This document shows, piece after piece, positions 32,935 to 46,800 of a DNA stretch of 64,000 nt. The stretch is from Aplysia californica. Lineage: Eukaryota; Mollusca; Gastropoda; Aplysiida; Aplysiidae. The notes below the pieces were generated by a model. That model was not told the origin of the DNA. It searched no databases and was given only the letters and a program-made list of their open reading frames with translations. Every line of letters starts with the position of its first letter. Position 1 is the first letter of the stretch. Where the stretch lies: positions 2,915,383-2,979,382 of the forward strand of contig NW_004797283.1 in the NCBI RefSeq assembly GCF_000002075.1, given 5' to 3'. The translations under genes were made by a program, and so were the position numbers.

Positions 32935-33190
32935 CCTGATCTTCTGGTAGGAAAGATCTACACCTAGCCTTCTCGGACAATGGCGAAAAATCTCGGAGGT
33001 CCTGTCTGCAAATTGCGCACGTTAAAGATCCGTCGTTGGTGGTCTAAAATCGAGAAAAGTCAAGAGTAGGCTTCGGACGTCACCCGGGGAAAATTCAAAA
33101 TTTCCTACAATTGAAAATGTTTGGTGTTCTTGCGCGCTCATGTGACCTTATGCAGTTGCAAGCGCTGTGAAACACTTACCAACCCCCCTC
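32935..33190 (+). mobile_element. 5'-truncated copy of the long tRNA-SINE (family E)
   Basis: 'ggaaagatctacacctagcc', 'cacgttaaagatcc' and 'tggtggtctaaaatcga' match, in complement, the full element at 51747-52267. It ends with the shared stem-loop tail (33138-33175). Confidence 0.75.
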
Positions 33191-33360
33191 CCCAATATAA
33201 AACAAAAACAACCTATATTATGATACTTCCCTAGAAGACCACCTATCTAAGATAATCACTTTTCTCCTTGACAGTGGGTTGTTGTGTAGGACAGGTACAA
33301 CAGTACTCACTGACCTGTTCAGGGTGTAGTGAGGTCAGACTTCCTGAGACCAGCAGAGTT

Positions 33361-33425
33361 TTGTTAGTTTTAGTAGAGGTTTTTCGGCGCTCGCAACTGC
33401 ATAAGGTCATATGAGCACCATGAGT
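33361..33425 (-). mobile_element. Isolated shared 3' tail
   Basis: Only the stem-loop and TAAAAC tail are present ('agttttagtagaggtttttc' on the + strand). It is tail-to-tail with the family E copy ending at 33190, the second such pair within 1 kb. Confidence 0.7.
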
Positions 33426-33449
33426 TCAGTTAGCCACGTTCACCAGTGT

Positions 33450-33775
33450 GGCATCAGGGGTCTAAAGGTTAGGCTGTTGGGCTCACAACTGAAGGTTGTG
33501 GGTTCGAACCCTGTCAGAGGCCTCCTGTCATGTCCACTGGACAGGCTCTTTACATGAATTTTCCTCACTTTCACTCAGGTGGGAATGGGTACCCAGCAAA
33601 AGGCAGCAAAAGATCTTGTCAGTTTATTTTGTTAGTGTTTTCAGCACTTAATCAGCTGTTTGCACTGTACGATTCCCAGGAAGCAAGAACATTTCTGAAG
33701 GTTCTATCATCTGCCATGGTAATAATGTAGGTTGTAAAGCACATATGTGCAATGCAAATGCTAATTACTATTATA
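33450..33775 (+). mobile_element. Family D tRNA-derived SINE, near full length
   Basis: Head 'ggttaggctgttgggctcac' with B box 'gggttcgaaccc', body 'cactcaggtgggaatgggta', degraded tail 'gtaaagcacatatgtgcaat' and A/T-rich end. The cleanest tRNA-like head in the window, but still a SINE. Confidence 0.85.
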
Positions 33776-36700
33776 ATTATTAATGATAACGTAAAAAGAG
33801 GCTTGAAGAGGAAGACATTCCATAACAAGTTTATTGATAATGCTTGGTAAATCTGCTACAAAAGTTTCGATGAAGGTTTGAGCCACTAAAAAAAATCAAC
33901 ATCGTCAGTTCTTCTGATGCCCATTCCTACTTCTTTTTTCCTAAAACAGCTGGATTTAAGAAAGGTCTTTTTTTATACTGATAAAGATTTTGAAAACATA
34001 CAAGAAGGAGAGGTCACTACATTCACCAGATCTTTTAACCAAGCAAAACGAAAGGTTTCTGATCAACATTGAATAAACATAAATTATAAAACATATATAA
34101 ATATCACACTAAAGTGTTGTACAAAATGGAAGAGAAAAGCTCAAAGTTATCTCGTTTTATCCTTGTTCTTCATATAATCATAATGTGTTGCAGAAGAATG
34201 CAAGTGGCAAAGAAGTAGTCTAGTCACTTCTGAAGGGATATATAAGTTGGAAGTTGGTTATTTTATCCACAGACATTTTGTCTTTGAACTTTTGATTTTC
34301 AGACTGACAAACTTTGTAGAGGCAATGTTAGCCCTTACATTAATATTCAGCTTTAACCTTTGAACTTTTCAGTGTTTTACCCCAAATTTTGGTACCATGT
34401 GTCTATCAGAATTATGAGTCTTTGTAGTTCAAACTATGTCATAAGATTAAGTCATATGACATTCAGATGCACGGAAGAATTTCAAAGATACATAGATTGA
34501 AACACTCCAAACATAATTTTGATTGAAACCGAAATGGACAACAATCCTTTTACAACTTATGTGCACTTTGACATATTTTTCAATTGTAATTTCCAAAGCA
34601 ACATCAAATTTTTTCAGTTCTTATCCAGCTGCAAGTTTTGAGAGTATTGTACTAAATGAGCAGACCAAGCAAGGCAAACTATTACTTGCGCCATTTTCTT
34701 CACATTGCAAAATGCTTATTTTTCGTACTGGTTATAACTTCATCTGTCATTATATGGTATCAACATAGTAAACGACAGTGTCCTTCTCTTGTGTCGCCAT
34801 CTTGGTCCAGCCTCTGACCTTAGGCAGAGTGGGTCATGTAAGGATTTTTGTACCGAAGACCCCTGCAAAAGTTGTGGACACGTGTTTGACAGTGATGACA
34901 TTTGTATCATACCACACTACAAGAATGAATGCTTCAGTGCTGCATAGGGTTAAAATGCACTCGATTTAATTCATAGAGTTCTACTGGCTTTTTGCATTTG
35001 CTATAAAACATTTATCGTTGTTCCTCTCCACTCAATTCAGTCTAGTCATATGTATACAAAACATCAAAATATCACAGACGTAACATGCTAAATTAAAGTC
35101 AGGGTGCCACTTACATAGTCATTATAATGTTTATCGAAACAGGCATGTTGATGCTTCAGAAGAATCAGGGACTGGACATTTTCAGCAGTAAGTTCACTTT
35201 GGCACTGTGGCATATTATGCACATTTTGTTGTTTTTTACATTTCAAAACTGATCTATCTATGCTTTAATAAAAAGGCTGAAATTACAGATGCTCCAAATA
35301 TTCCACCTGAATTCCTTTGAAAGTCTACAGAATCTTAATATTTTAGAATCACAGTTTACCTGATGATTTCTTTCTCTTTAAGATAATATGTGAATCCTTT
35401 TTACATTTGCTTTATCAATCACATCCATCTTTCTTGTTTGAATAGTTCTAGTTGTCCGTTTTATTTGTTTGGAGCTTATTCCTCTGAGAACTGAGTATCC
35501 CTCTGGGTACAGCATGCAGTAGAGTTCTGGCATGAAAAATACTGAAAGCCACACCACAAACATATCACCCAAGGCACCCATAAATCTATCAGAAATATGA
35601 GTAGAAAGTTTAAATATTTAGCAAAAAGACCATAAAGTTCAACAAGAAAAGACAATCGTTTCACAGTGTGATATGAACAGGGGCACACGTGTATGTGAAA
35701 AAAACAGAAAACATACATTTGTGGTACATAATATACCAACTGGCTATGGAAAAAGCAGTTTATGATACACATTAGAATCCATATTGGGGGTGAAAAACGT
35801 TCTCTTTTTATGTACATGTTTATCATAAATATAACTTTTTTTAAAGTTACGGTGTCATAAGATAGCAAAAATGTTCACACTTCAAGATTAGGCAGGGTTT
35901 TGTCAGAGGGTGTAAATTATTCAGAAACAGTTTAAATCAACAGTAAAAACACAATATGAAAATGTATGTCCAAGAACGTACGGAATACCCACGTTACACT
36001 TCATGCAAGTGGCTGCTACACCTCCTAGAAAACTTACGCTTTCCATTTCTCAATGGCAAAAACATTTCAGAAAAGTAATACACTCGTCTTCTTCCTCTGC
36101 TTTTGGCAATCACTCAGAACAGAAAGAGTCAAGGACAAAGATCCGAAATAATTGGAAGAAATGAGTTACCTAGGATGATAGAAAGGAAAAAGTAGTTGAG
36201 GTGGAAAGGATTCGGAACAACTGTTATATCTACTGATTGCTTCACCGGCTAGAAAAGGTGTGGCATTCAATTTCCGTTTCTATCCCATAATCCTCCACCA
36301 AGAAATCGAAAGTCAGCATCGGGAGGAACAGGAGATGGAAACATAAAGTCAGAATGCTGAGACGGTCAACGAAAAGGAAACACAACTATCAAAAGTTATT
36401 GTACATGAAGTTTGCATGCATATCACATTCACAAAAGACAATATCTCGTGGGTTTGAAGACCTTCCCCATTAATCCCTCTATCAGTATTCCAATGCTGAC
36501 AGAACAATTTGTTTAGTAAGAAAAAAAAATTAAACCTCACAGAAAAATTATCTTTTGGTACAGCAGGGGCTTGTAAAGAGATAATTAAGACTAAATTTTC
36601 TTTCTTTGCTGCGCATAAACCTCTGTTATGAAAATGTTTTTGCCCTCTTGGTCTAGGATTTTTTCATTGACTCACAGTTGAATGTTGCGATAGCTATATC

Positions 36701-37418
36701 TACACACCTTTCTACTACATTTCCCAACCATATCTTTCCTTCACAATTTACCTCTGTGGCAGATGAAATAATACTGTTTCTATACCACAGTCGTAGATTA
36801 TGATCAATACAGAGAAATGTCATCTTCTCCTCCATATCACTAATAGCGTAAACATTATTGAGCGAAAAATATTTCATAATTAGTAGAAAAAGCCGCCAAA
36901 TTTGCAGGGTTTTTTTTTTTAGCTTAGGATCAGTGCTTTCTTGATAACAGTTTACTAGAAAACCACCACTATAAAAGCTTTTTCTTCCACAATGTGGCCA
37001 AAGTCAAACAAAGAGGCCTACAATTTAAAAAAAGATTGTTTTACAATGTAGGTCGGCCTACATTCCCCTTTGGGTTGCTAACAAATGTGGGGAAAAAATC
37101 CCTTGGCTAACCATTTTTACGTATGCAACAAGAAGGTCATGAGTTAAATTTCTTCTAAACCCAAGCCACTGCGAGGAAGAAAGCTGTACACCGTTAAATT
37201 ATGGAACCTAAGTGGCTCAAATATAGTGGATATTTTCTTTCTGTCCTTCAGTTCTGTTTATAAGATTATAAGGATAAAGCCTTTGGCATTCCAAATACAT
37301 TGTGTTGTTATTATGTCGCACGTATGACAAAACAAAGCGAGTGCAGACACAAGCAAATCCACAAGAGAGGACTGGTGAGGAGGTGGCCGAGGGGTGTGTC
37401 GGGAGGCAACTGCACACA
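33776..37418. other. CFAP96 3' side and intergenic, no gene recognised
   Basis: AT-rich sequence between a SINE and the CFAP96 stop codon. The CFAP96 3' UTR must start at 37418 on the minus strand, but its end could not be fixed. Reverse-strand AATAAA words at 35459 and 33829 are far away and weak candidates. Short minus frames near 35400-35870 and 36350-36880 have no recognisable homology. Confidence 0.45.
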
Positions 37419-40400
37419 TCAAAGGACCGTCACTGACCGGTAGTTGGTGATGTTCACAGACCTGTGGAAGGGACGAAAGATGAGGACGGTGGGGTTGTGT
37501 CAGGTGTTGGGAGGTGGGAAATGTTGCAAAGACAGATTGTAACAGTTGATGATTGCACAGAGCATGCTGAAGAGCGTGGATATGCACTATATAGGTACAC
37601 TTATGATGATGATGATGATGATGATGATGATATTATTATTATTATTATAATCTTTATTATTATTATTATCATTATTATTCACTGTTCAGCATGATTATTG
37701 ATAGCAAGAAGGAGTATCATTAGTTCTCTACCCTGAAAATGAAACTGTCATACAACGATGAAACTTAGAAAATATAATGTATAAGAAAAAATTGGGAATC
37801 TGAAAATTTGAATCACAACGCGGTAGAATCAGGTGCTCGTCAATTTTTGGGCATCTAGAGTTATTGGTATCATCTTAAAGCTTGTTCGTTTGACCACCTT
37901 TTAATTTAAAAAAAAATACATGCCTTTCTTGAATAGAAGAGAAGATGTTTGCTATTGAAGAAGGTGGGGGTTGCCTGGTTTCAGAGGTTACATTAGCGAG
38001 AAAATGGCCGCCAAAGTTTGGTGATTTCCAAAGTCTGAGAGTTCTTGGAAACTGAAAATTTAAAATTTACTCTGCCTTTGATCAATATTTTTCAATAAAA
38101 TCCACACAGAAATATGTTTCAAATTGACGTACAAGGTGTTGAGCAAAAAAAAAAAAAAAAAGAGAAAAAAATGGTCAAACTAGAGGAAAATGCTGATATC
38201 TTCGATTTCATTATTTTGACGAGAGCCTGATTTCATCATGATGCCTCACATTCGTTCTCCGTATGTGTGTTTGACTATGTGGGTGCACGACTGTATGTTT
38301 GTTCTCTTTGATCTCGAGCACATACCTGACCACATTCTGGTTGACGATAGATTTGCATGGTGTGGTCTTGGGCCCCTGTGATGGCATGAAGATCCTGCCG
38401 CTCTTGTTCACCACGTTGACTGGACGCTTGTCTTTGATGCCGTACGGGTCCTTCGATTTGAGAGGGTACGGCTCAAATGTACCAGCCTTCATGCCACCCA
38501 TCTGTTGAATAAGAAAGAAAAAAATAAGTCTTAACAATGAAGAAATATTGGTGTAATTCCTCAATATTCAAATTGTGGTCCGAAAATACTTTCAACGAAT
38601 TCTTACTGCAGATCTGAAATACAGTTGAACCTGCTGTTATTGCCACCCGTCCAAGACAATCGTCCACACACACACACTCACAAACACCCATACAACCACC
38701 CACACACACATTCATTGAAACAGACATGTGGTAACATCTTTAAACACCTCTAAGTAAGACATATCTCAGATAGGTATTCAGAAACATCCTCTGAAAAAAT
38801 CCCCAACAACTCAGCCGTCAACATTCCCTGTCGTCACTCACCACTTTCCCGGGGTTGCTAGGTCTGAACGGTGGACCGACATCCTTCTTGGTAACGTCTG
38901 CCGATTTTCTCAAGGGCGGGAGAGGTTTGTCCGTCCTGTAAGGGTTGCCGTCAAAGTAGTCGGAAGGGTGCATGTTGAGGTGGAAGGCGCCTGCCTTCAG
39001 CTGGGCCTTATGTTGAGCAACTTCTTTCTGATATGCAGATTCAAATTTTTTTTTTAATAAGCTCACAGACACCAAAACATCTTCAATCAAAAGACACATC
39101 TTTTTGAATATATATGTACTAAAACTATATTATTTAAAATGCTATGAAACAACTCAATGTATTAATGTACTTGCATTGAGTAACCTACCTTTGAAATTTG
39201 CTGTTCTTATTTTTCATATTTAGCTCACTGACTTCAAAAAGATTTTCCGAGAGGAGACTACCTTAAAACCTACTTGATTCAATGTTCAATAAAGATATTA
39301 GTAAAATAAATAAGTAAACATTCATAACTTTTTTTCCCTACCATTTCCTCTTTCTATAACCCCATCTCTTTACCTCCTTTGTTTAATCTAGAACCTAGTG
39401 ACGTCAATGCACTTACAAATTGGCATAGCTAAAAGGCAAAACCAAAACAAAAATGCACTGGCCGTAAAAAAATAAGCATGCATGGCAAGTTTTACCTTTA
39501 TTAGATGACAAATAGCCTAGTTAAACAGTTTTTTCTATAGATCTCTAAAGTAGCAAAAATTAGTTGTGCCATTTTGCTAGCGCATGACGATATGATACTT
39601 CTACTAAACCAGATTGCAAAGAATTATGAACACATTTTTGAAGAAAACACTCATCTGGAATTCAGTCTAGAAAAATGAGCCAAATTGTACACGTTAAACA
39701 CCCATTGCAACACTGGAAGTTTATTTAAGTGGTGAGACCTCCAAGTTTAACATCCATCTCCAATACGACCGAGCTAAATGGGAAATATTTCCCCATCCAA
39801 ATTTGTACAAAGTGTCTTTCCCCAAGGACACAATGTCGAACCAACTGAGCCTCAAAAATGCAAACCCACAATCTCCAGTAGGCTAACCACTAGATAACTG
39901 ATGCTACTCCTCAAACTATGGAAGAAAATCATGCTCTTGCGATGTCTTTACTGACCCCAGGCTCCACACAAAGAAGTACCCAAGTCTGTTTTGTTCTTTC
40001 AAGATCATTTGACTTTCTTGTCAGATTTTGTGTTCACCCCGTTCATTTCTACTCCTCTAGTTCCACTCACTCAGAATAGGTTACTAGTGTTTTAAGCAAT
40101 TCATCATTGGTGAACGAACCTGTGATCAGTATTTAGCTTATTTCTGTCATAACCATTCAGATCATCTAAGAAAATTATGAATTGTATCGCAGATTGCAAA
40201 GAATCATGAACACGTTTTTGAAGAAAACACTCATCTGGAATTCAGTCAAGAAAAATGAGCCAAATTGTACATGTTAAACACCCATTGCAACACTGGAAGG
40301 TTATTTAAGTGGTGAGACCTCCAAGTTTGGGCTAANNNNNNNNNNNNNNNNNNNNNNNNNNNNNNNNNNNNNNNNNNNNNNNNNNNNNNNNNNNNNNNNN

Positions 40401-40882
40401 NNNNNNNNNNNNNNNNNNNNNNNNNNNNNNNNNNNNNNNNNNNNNNNNNNNNNNNNNNNNNNNNNNNNNNNNNNNNNNNNNNNNNNNNNNNNNNNNNNNN
40501 NNNNNNNNNNNNNNNNNNNNNNNNNNNNNNNNNNNNNNNNNNNNNNNNNNNNNNNNNNNNNNNNNNNNNNNNNNNNNNNNNNNNNNNNNNNNNNNNNNNN
40601 NNNNNNNNNNNNNNNNNNNNNNNNNNNNNNNNNNNNNNNNNNNNNNNNNNNNNNNNNNNNNNNNNNNNNNNNNNNNNNNNNNNNNNNNNNNNNNNNNNNN
40701 NNNNNNNNNNNNNNNNNNNNNNNNNNNNNNNNNNNNNNNNNNNNNNNNNNNNNNNNNNNNNNNNNNNNNNNNNNNNNNNNNNNNNNNNNNNNNNNNNNNN
40801 NNNNNNNNNNNNNNNNNNNNNNNNNNNNNNNNNNNNNNNNNNNNNNNNNNNNNNNNNNNNNNNNNNNNNNNNNNNNNNNNNN

Positions 40883-40937
<55 letters not shown>

Positions 40938-43596
40938 ACGCACACACACACACACATATTTAATGTAAAGCATGGGTTACTGTGCTTTTGATATACAGCT
41001 GTTAGCTTTAGAATTCACTTGAATCATAACATTGAAATCTCTTTTTTTTATTATCTTAAATTAATACAATCTTTATTTCACTTTCACCTAAATAGATTCT
41101 GTTTCGACTAAACCTGTCCATACTACAAGTAACAAAAAGAAAAACTTGTAGTAATCAAATACACAAAAAAGAGATCTGAACAAAGGGATGATGGGGCTTC
41201 GTAGGACAGTGCTTTTCCATACTGGCCGTTAATAAAGACAGATGGAATTTATTTGTGGAGGTTCCTCCCACCCCCCCACCCCCCTCTGAGGACGCAACAT
41301 GTGAGGAAACGCCAACATAAACGCCATGTCCACCATTACCTAAGGCACAAAGTAAAGAAAAGGCAAAACTGCATAAATTAATGCCTCTTGCGATACCAAC
41401 CTTCAGTAATCTATATCCAATATTATAGTCATCGGCAGCGTGTTGGGGATAGGGGTTCAAGGCTACTTGTGCAAAGCTTCAAACACACCAGATGAAAAGA
41501 GAAAAGTGACGGATGAAAAGCTTGGCACACACACCACACACACACATAAAGTAAAAATAGTTAATTAAATTAATTCATCTAGAGAGGGAAGGCATAGAGG
41601 CTGCTAAGTCACAACTTGGCACAAGTTAGTAGCACACCTGCAAACATTAGGGGAAAAAATCAAAAGCAAATTAAGAAACATTCATTATCACAGCAGTCTT
41701 TTATTCTAATTTTTTTTCACATATGACCTGCCATAGACCTAATTTAAGAATTAAGTGGCAGGATAGAATAAGAAAGAAGAGCTGTGGGAAAGGACAGGAC
41801 AAAAAGGATATAGAAGTAGGAATAGGACTAAGAAAGTGGCGATGGATGGGACACACCTTCAGATAGCCTAGCAGAAACATCACAAGACAATCGCTGCAGT
41901 GGAACCCACAAGGAGCATGAGGCAGGGATACGCCATGAGGAACATGGAAGAGACATGTGGAAAGGGACATGAGAAAGATAGCTCACTTGGAACGAGCTTG
42001 AAAAGATGGCTGGGACAGATATATATGGGAGGAGCTTGTATGTGGCCTATACCCTGCCAGGGGTGAAAGGTATTGGTGATAGATGATGATAGACCTAATT
42101 CTCTAATCTCTTTGGATTTTATTCGAAAACAGGTTTTCCGTGATAGAAAATGTGAGGCAGCGTGGTGGAATCAGGCTCTTGTCAATTTTTGGACATGTAG
42201 AGTTATTGGTATCATCTTAAAGCTTGTTCACTTGCGTTTATTTTGATGAAAAAAATATTCATTTATCTTGAATACAAGTCAAGATATTTGCCAAAGAAGG
42301 AGGTTGGGGTCCCCTGTTTTCAGAGGTAAAATAGGTGACAAAATGGTCGTCAAAGATTATTTATTTCCTTAGCTTTAGAGTCCGTGGAAACTGAAAATTT
42401 ACATTTTTGTGCCTTTAATTGATGTTTTTGAGAAAAATCCACACAGAAATGAGTTCTTTAATGGGCATGAAAGGTGTTGAGCCAAAAAACAAAAATTTGA
42501 TAAAAATTCACAAATCAGCAGAAAAAAGCCAGTTTCTTCACTTTGATTATTTTGACGTGAGCCTGATTCCACCACGCTGCCTCACAAATGTCTTTCTTTT
42601 GGATTTTTTCCCCCATGAACCTATCTCTACATCTTTTTGGAGACAGGCTGAAAAGATGCACTAAATTCCCTGAATAGAATAGAACACAACACATCCCACT
42701 AAATTCCTACCTTAATAGGATCCGCAAGGATACCCCACCCGACTACCCGTTGTGCGACTGTCAGGATGAAACAGTACCACACCACCTATTTACCTGCCCT
42801 GCACTTAGCGACCTGCGTAGCACCTATCTACCTGCCTCCCCAGACATTGGAAATACTCTATACAGCGACAAAGCACAGCTGATTAAAACCTGTAAATTCT
42901 TTGCCATATCGACAGGCCAAAGGGCAGGAACCCAAATGGCCGCTGGATCGGAAAAATAAAGGAAAAGTAAAGAAAACGAGACAGGCTGCTTTGATCCTGC
43001 CTCTATCAGGGCCAACCCAGGCTGAGCCGGATGCAGCATCCCAGCAGAAAAATTGTGGTATGAGATAAATTACCTTCATCACATGAGCTTTAAATTCTAG
43101 TCTTCCGCAAGGCCAAGAGCTTATCCAATATATCATAGATGTCCGTGCTAAGGAGGAGGAGGAGGAGGAGGAGGAGGAGGAGGAGGAGGAGGAGGAGAAG
43201 GAGGAGGAGGAGGAGGAGGAGAAGAAGAAGAAGAAGAAGAAGAATCTTCCTGTCAGCATATTATTATTTCTTGCCAGCTAATGGTCAACACAGAACTAAA
43301 AAGACAGACTCCTGCTTGTCAGCTGCAAACAACACACATCATCGTTTTATAGTTAATCAAAACAAAACAGAACTGTGACTAGGAATGAAAGGTTAGTAAG
43401 TAGATCACACTTTGCAAGCTCAAAAAAAAAAACCAAAAAAAAAGTATGCAGTAATAATCAAAATGCCTTATCAAAATGACTTGTGTCATTGGTATGTGAG
43501 CACAGTAGAGAGAAAAAACCCTTTACAGGTTATTTTAAAATATATATTTATATATGTATGTAAGTGTGAATGTGTGTATGTGTGTCTGTGTATGAA

Positions 43597-43662
<66 letters not shown>

Positions 43663-43808
43663 TGTGTGTGTCTCTGCTGATTGTGTGCTTGGGAGTTTGT
43701 ATATGTGTGTTTGGGGGTTCATTTGCGTGTATATGTGTGTTTGTGTGTGTGTGTGGGTGCACATATGAGAGAGAGAGAGAGAGAGAGAGTGTGTGTGTGT
43801 GTGTGTGT

Positions 43809-43840
<32 letters not shown>

Positions 43841-46800
43841 TCGTGTGTGTACATCTAGTAGAGCACTGAAAATTGAAGAGAAAATGTCAACTCTATACTC
43901 CTTGAAGATTATAAGTTGTGGAAAACAAGAGAAAAAATTGCATCACATCCTAGAGGCACAAGGCAGTTTGATAAGGCAGTATAGTAAAGTGCCTTTAGAG
44001 GTGCAAACCAAACAGCATTCGAGGAATGAATAAGACATCAGTGTCACAAACCCGGTAAATCTGTTTATCATTATCATAGGGATCTGCCATGTTTTCAGAG
44101 TTAGGATATTTGCCCAGGGTAACAGCGACATATCTGAAAGATCATCAAATCAGGTCAAGAGAAAATACATAATTGATCAAGACCTTTTACAATTCCACCA
44201 CTGATTCACAAGAAGTACATACTAGAAGTAACAATGATCACTGGAGAAAGTTAAGACTTCAAACTGTCCAAAACAATGCTGCACGTTTAGTTTTACGGAA
44301 AAGAAAGCGAGACTCTGCTAAACCTCTTTTACGAATTTTGCATTGGCTTCCTGTTGAGAAAAGGATTGTGTACAAGTTGGCCACCCTATGTCACAAATGT
44401 TTGAATGATAATGCACCATCATATTTATCAAATCTGTTAAGACTGTACATTCCAACTCGCAGTTTAAGGTCATCAGCTGTCAAAAAGAAATTTATTTTAC
44501 CATCTATGAAACTTATAACAATGGGTGAAAGGGCATTTGAATACCAAGGCCCCAAGATCAGGAATGTTTTACCAAGTACTTTGAGAGAAATCAAATCTTT
44601 TGATTCATTCAAATGTCAGCTGAAGTCGTTTCTGTTTTTAAATTAATAAGATGAATATTTAAAATAATTTTTATTAGTCAGAACACAACGTTTCATGTTA
44701 CTGTTGTATGTTGTACTGTATTGTAAAGCGCTCAGAGCCTGTGTACTTTAATTGGGTTTGAGCGCTATATAAATGTCATTTATTACTATTATTTATTATC
44801 AACTGTTTGCTACAGGTTCGTGTCCCTGCCTATGAAGTGCTCACATGACTCATTAGCATCAAAGGAACACTGTGTTGCAAAAGTTCGCTAAGTACGCAAC
44901 TGCACCTGGGAGAGTTGAGCACAAAAGAGTAGAGAATGGGGAACACAGATCATGTGTACCTTTCTTTAACGGCTTCAACATCTTATTTAGCAAAGCATAA
45001 CCTTTCAATTTCAAGGACAACACCTTACAGTCAACCAAATTTAGAGGAAGAGAGAGTACAGTACCTTAGATCCTTAAATATGCATCTAAATCTTTGAATG
45101 TATTTAAGAGCTGTACATAGATTTAAGGATCTAATGAGGTGTTCACTCTCTTCCTCCAAATTGTTCCTCTCTTCTGCTCTTTATCTTCCTCACCAATCCT
45201 ACAAACAATCCTGGAGTAAAACTGAGAAAGCAAAATTTCAACCTTTTCTAAAAGGCTGTTTTTCCGTCTCTTATTCTGCAACCAATCACAGGAAACAAAA
45301 CTCATACTTTTTTCCAGATTACAGCTCATATGATCATGAAAAAATTTTAACTTGATATGCATCTGCACTTCACAGGGGAATTTTGGAAAAGGGGTGGGGG
45401 GGGGGGGCAGGGTGATGGGGGCGTCTGCATCAGTCCACTGAAATGCAAATTGGGGTAAATGAATGGAGAATGGGCTGGGATGACAGTTTCCAGAAAATAA
45501 TTGCACAGACCACAAAGGATTGTTTCTATTGCACTCTAGCAGAGGCTTTCCCAACCCCGATTGAGCTATTTACCTCCATTTTCCGTACAAAGGAAAGTAG
45601 GCTATCAGTGAGGTAAGACGTTCTACCATTGTTCAGTACACTTGGGTAAATAGTGGTTGGTTTTGCTGATTCATAGAGGGTGGTCAGATTGAGCAGAAAA
45701 CTCCCAAAATGATGTAAAAGGGCCCCTGAAAGTCTTCGTCAGATTTTATTTTGCTCAAATTAAATTCTCCTTGTAAACACTGAAGTGATTGTTTTGTGTG
45801 TGTGTGTGAATCATTGAATCATAAAGTACTCAAGGTTGAGTGGGTGGTCGGCAGATGCTCTGTTGTGGTTTGCTCCTTCTTTCCTGACAAACATCTTTCT
45901 TATCTCTCTTTCATCTTTTCTTTTTATATTATTATCTAGCAACACCTCTAATCTGCAGTACTCATATAACTCATATTGAGTTGCAAGTGCAGTAAAACTC
46001 TTACTTAAACTGAAAAAAAGATTGTATATGGATCTTAGCTCAAGTTTTGGTAAACAAGAGACCAGAAATTCGTTACAAAGAGAAATTCCAAGACGAGGAG
46101 ATGCTCATCATTGGACAAGTAGGCCTATTACTGCTGAAGGGCCTAAATTAAATTTTTCTGTTAAAAGACAAAATGCAACAAGAAAAATGTCGGAGTAATG
46201 AATGATGTCTGACTTACCCATAGCCTGTTCCTCGTTTACCAGGATTTGTCATTACGTTCTTCAGAGGATTCTTTCCAGATCCACCTCCTTTAGAGACGGG
46301 GCTAAAAGCTTTGACATTCCCTCCTATAGTTCCAAAAAATGTGCCAAGCCCATTCCTGAAATAAATATCTGTGTGAACAGGCAGTACGCGAAAAGGATGA
46401 CAGCAAGAGACCCACTACATGTATTTCACTTTCATCTCCCACAAAATCATAGAAGATGCTCACTACACCTTACAACGAAAGAATACAGACATGGGGAGTG
46501 GAGGGAGGGGTAAAAGTTGGTTAAACTTCAACCATAACCTTGAACACAACAAGTTGTACCCTACTTAGAGTTTGAGTTAGCCCAACAGTGTGCCAAAATT
46601 GAGAGTTCTAAATATTGTCACACTGCAGGGGCTCTGAAGATGCATACCCCCCCCCTCCCCCGCAGGTTTGCCATTTTCTTTGAGAGGTACTCTGCCTTCA
46701 TGGGTGATAAAGGCACTGATATGTACTCTTTCTAAAAAAGCAGGCATTTTGAAGCAACTGCAAAGTCATAACAGTGTGTCCCTTATAGAGAAAAAGCAAC

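Noticed and set aside
35378-35868. Minus-strand frames of 67-130 residues
   Set aside because: AT-rich, hydrophobic, low-complexity composition and no homology recognised; likely chance in intergenic or 3' UTR sequence.
40246-40973. Long minus-strand frames
   Set aside because: They consist of unknown bases in the assembly gap plus (CA)n.
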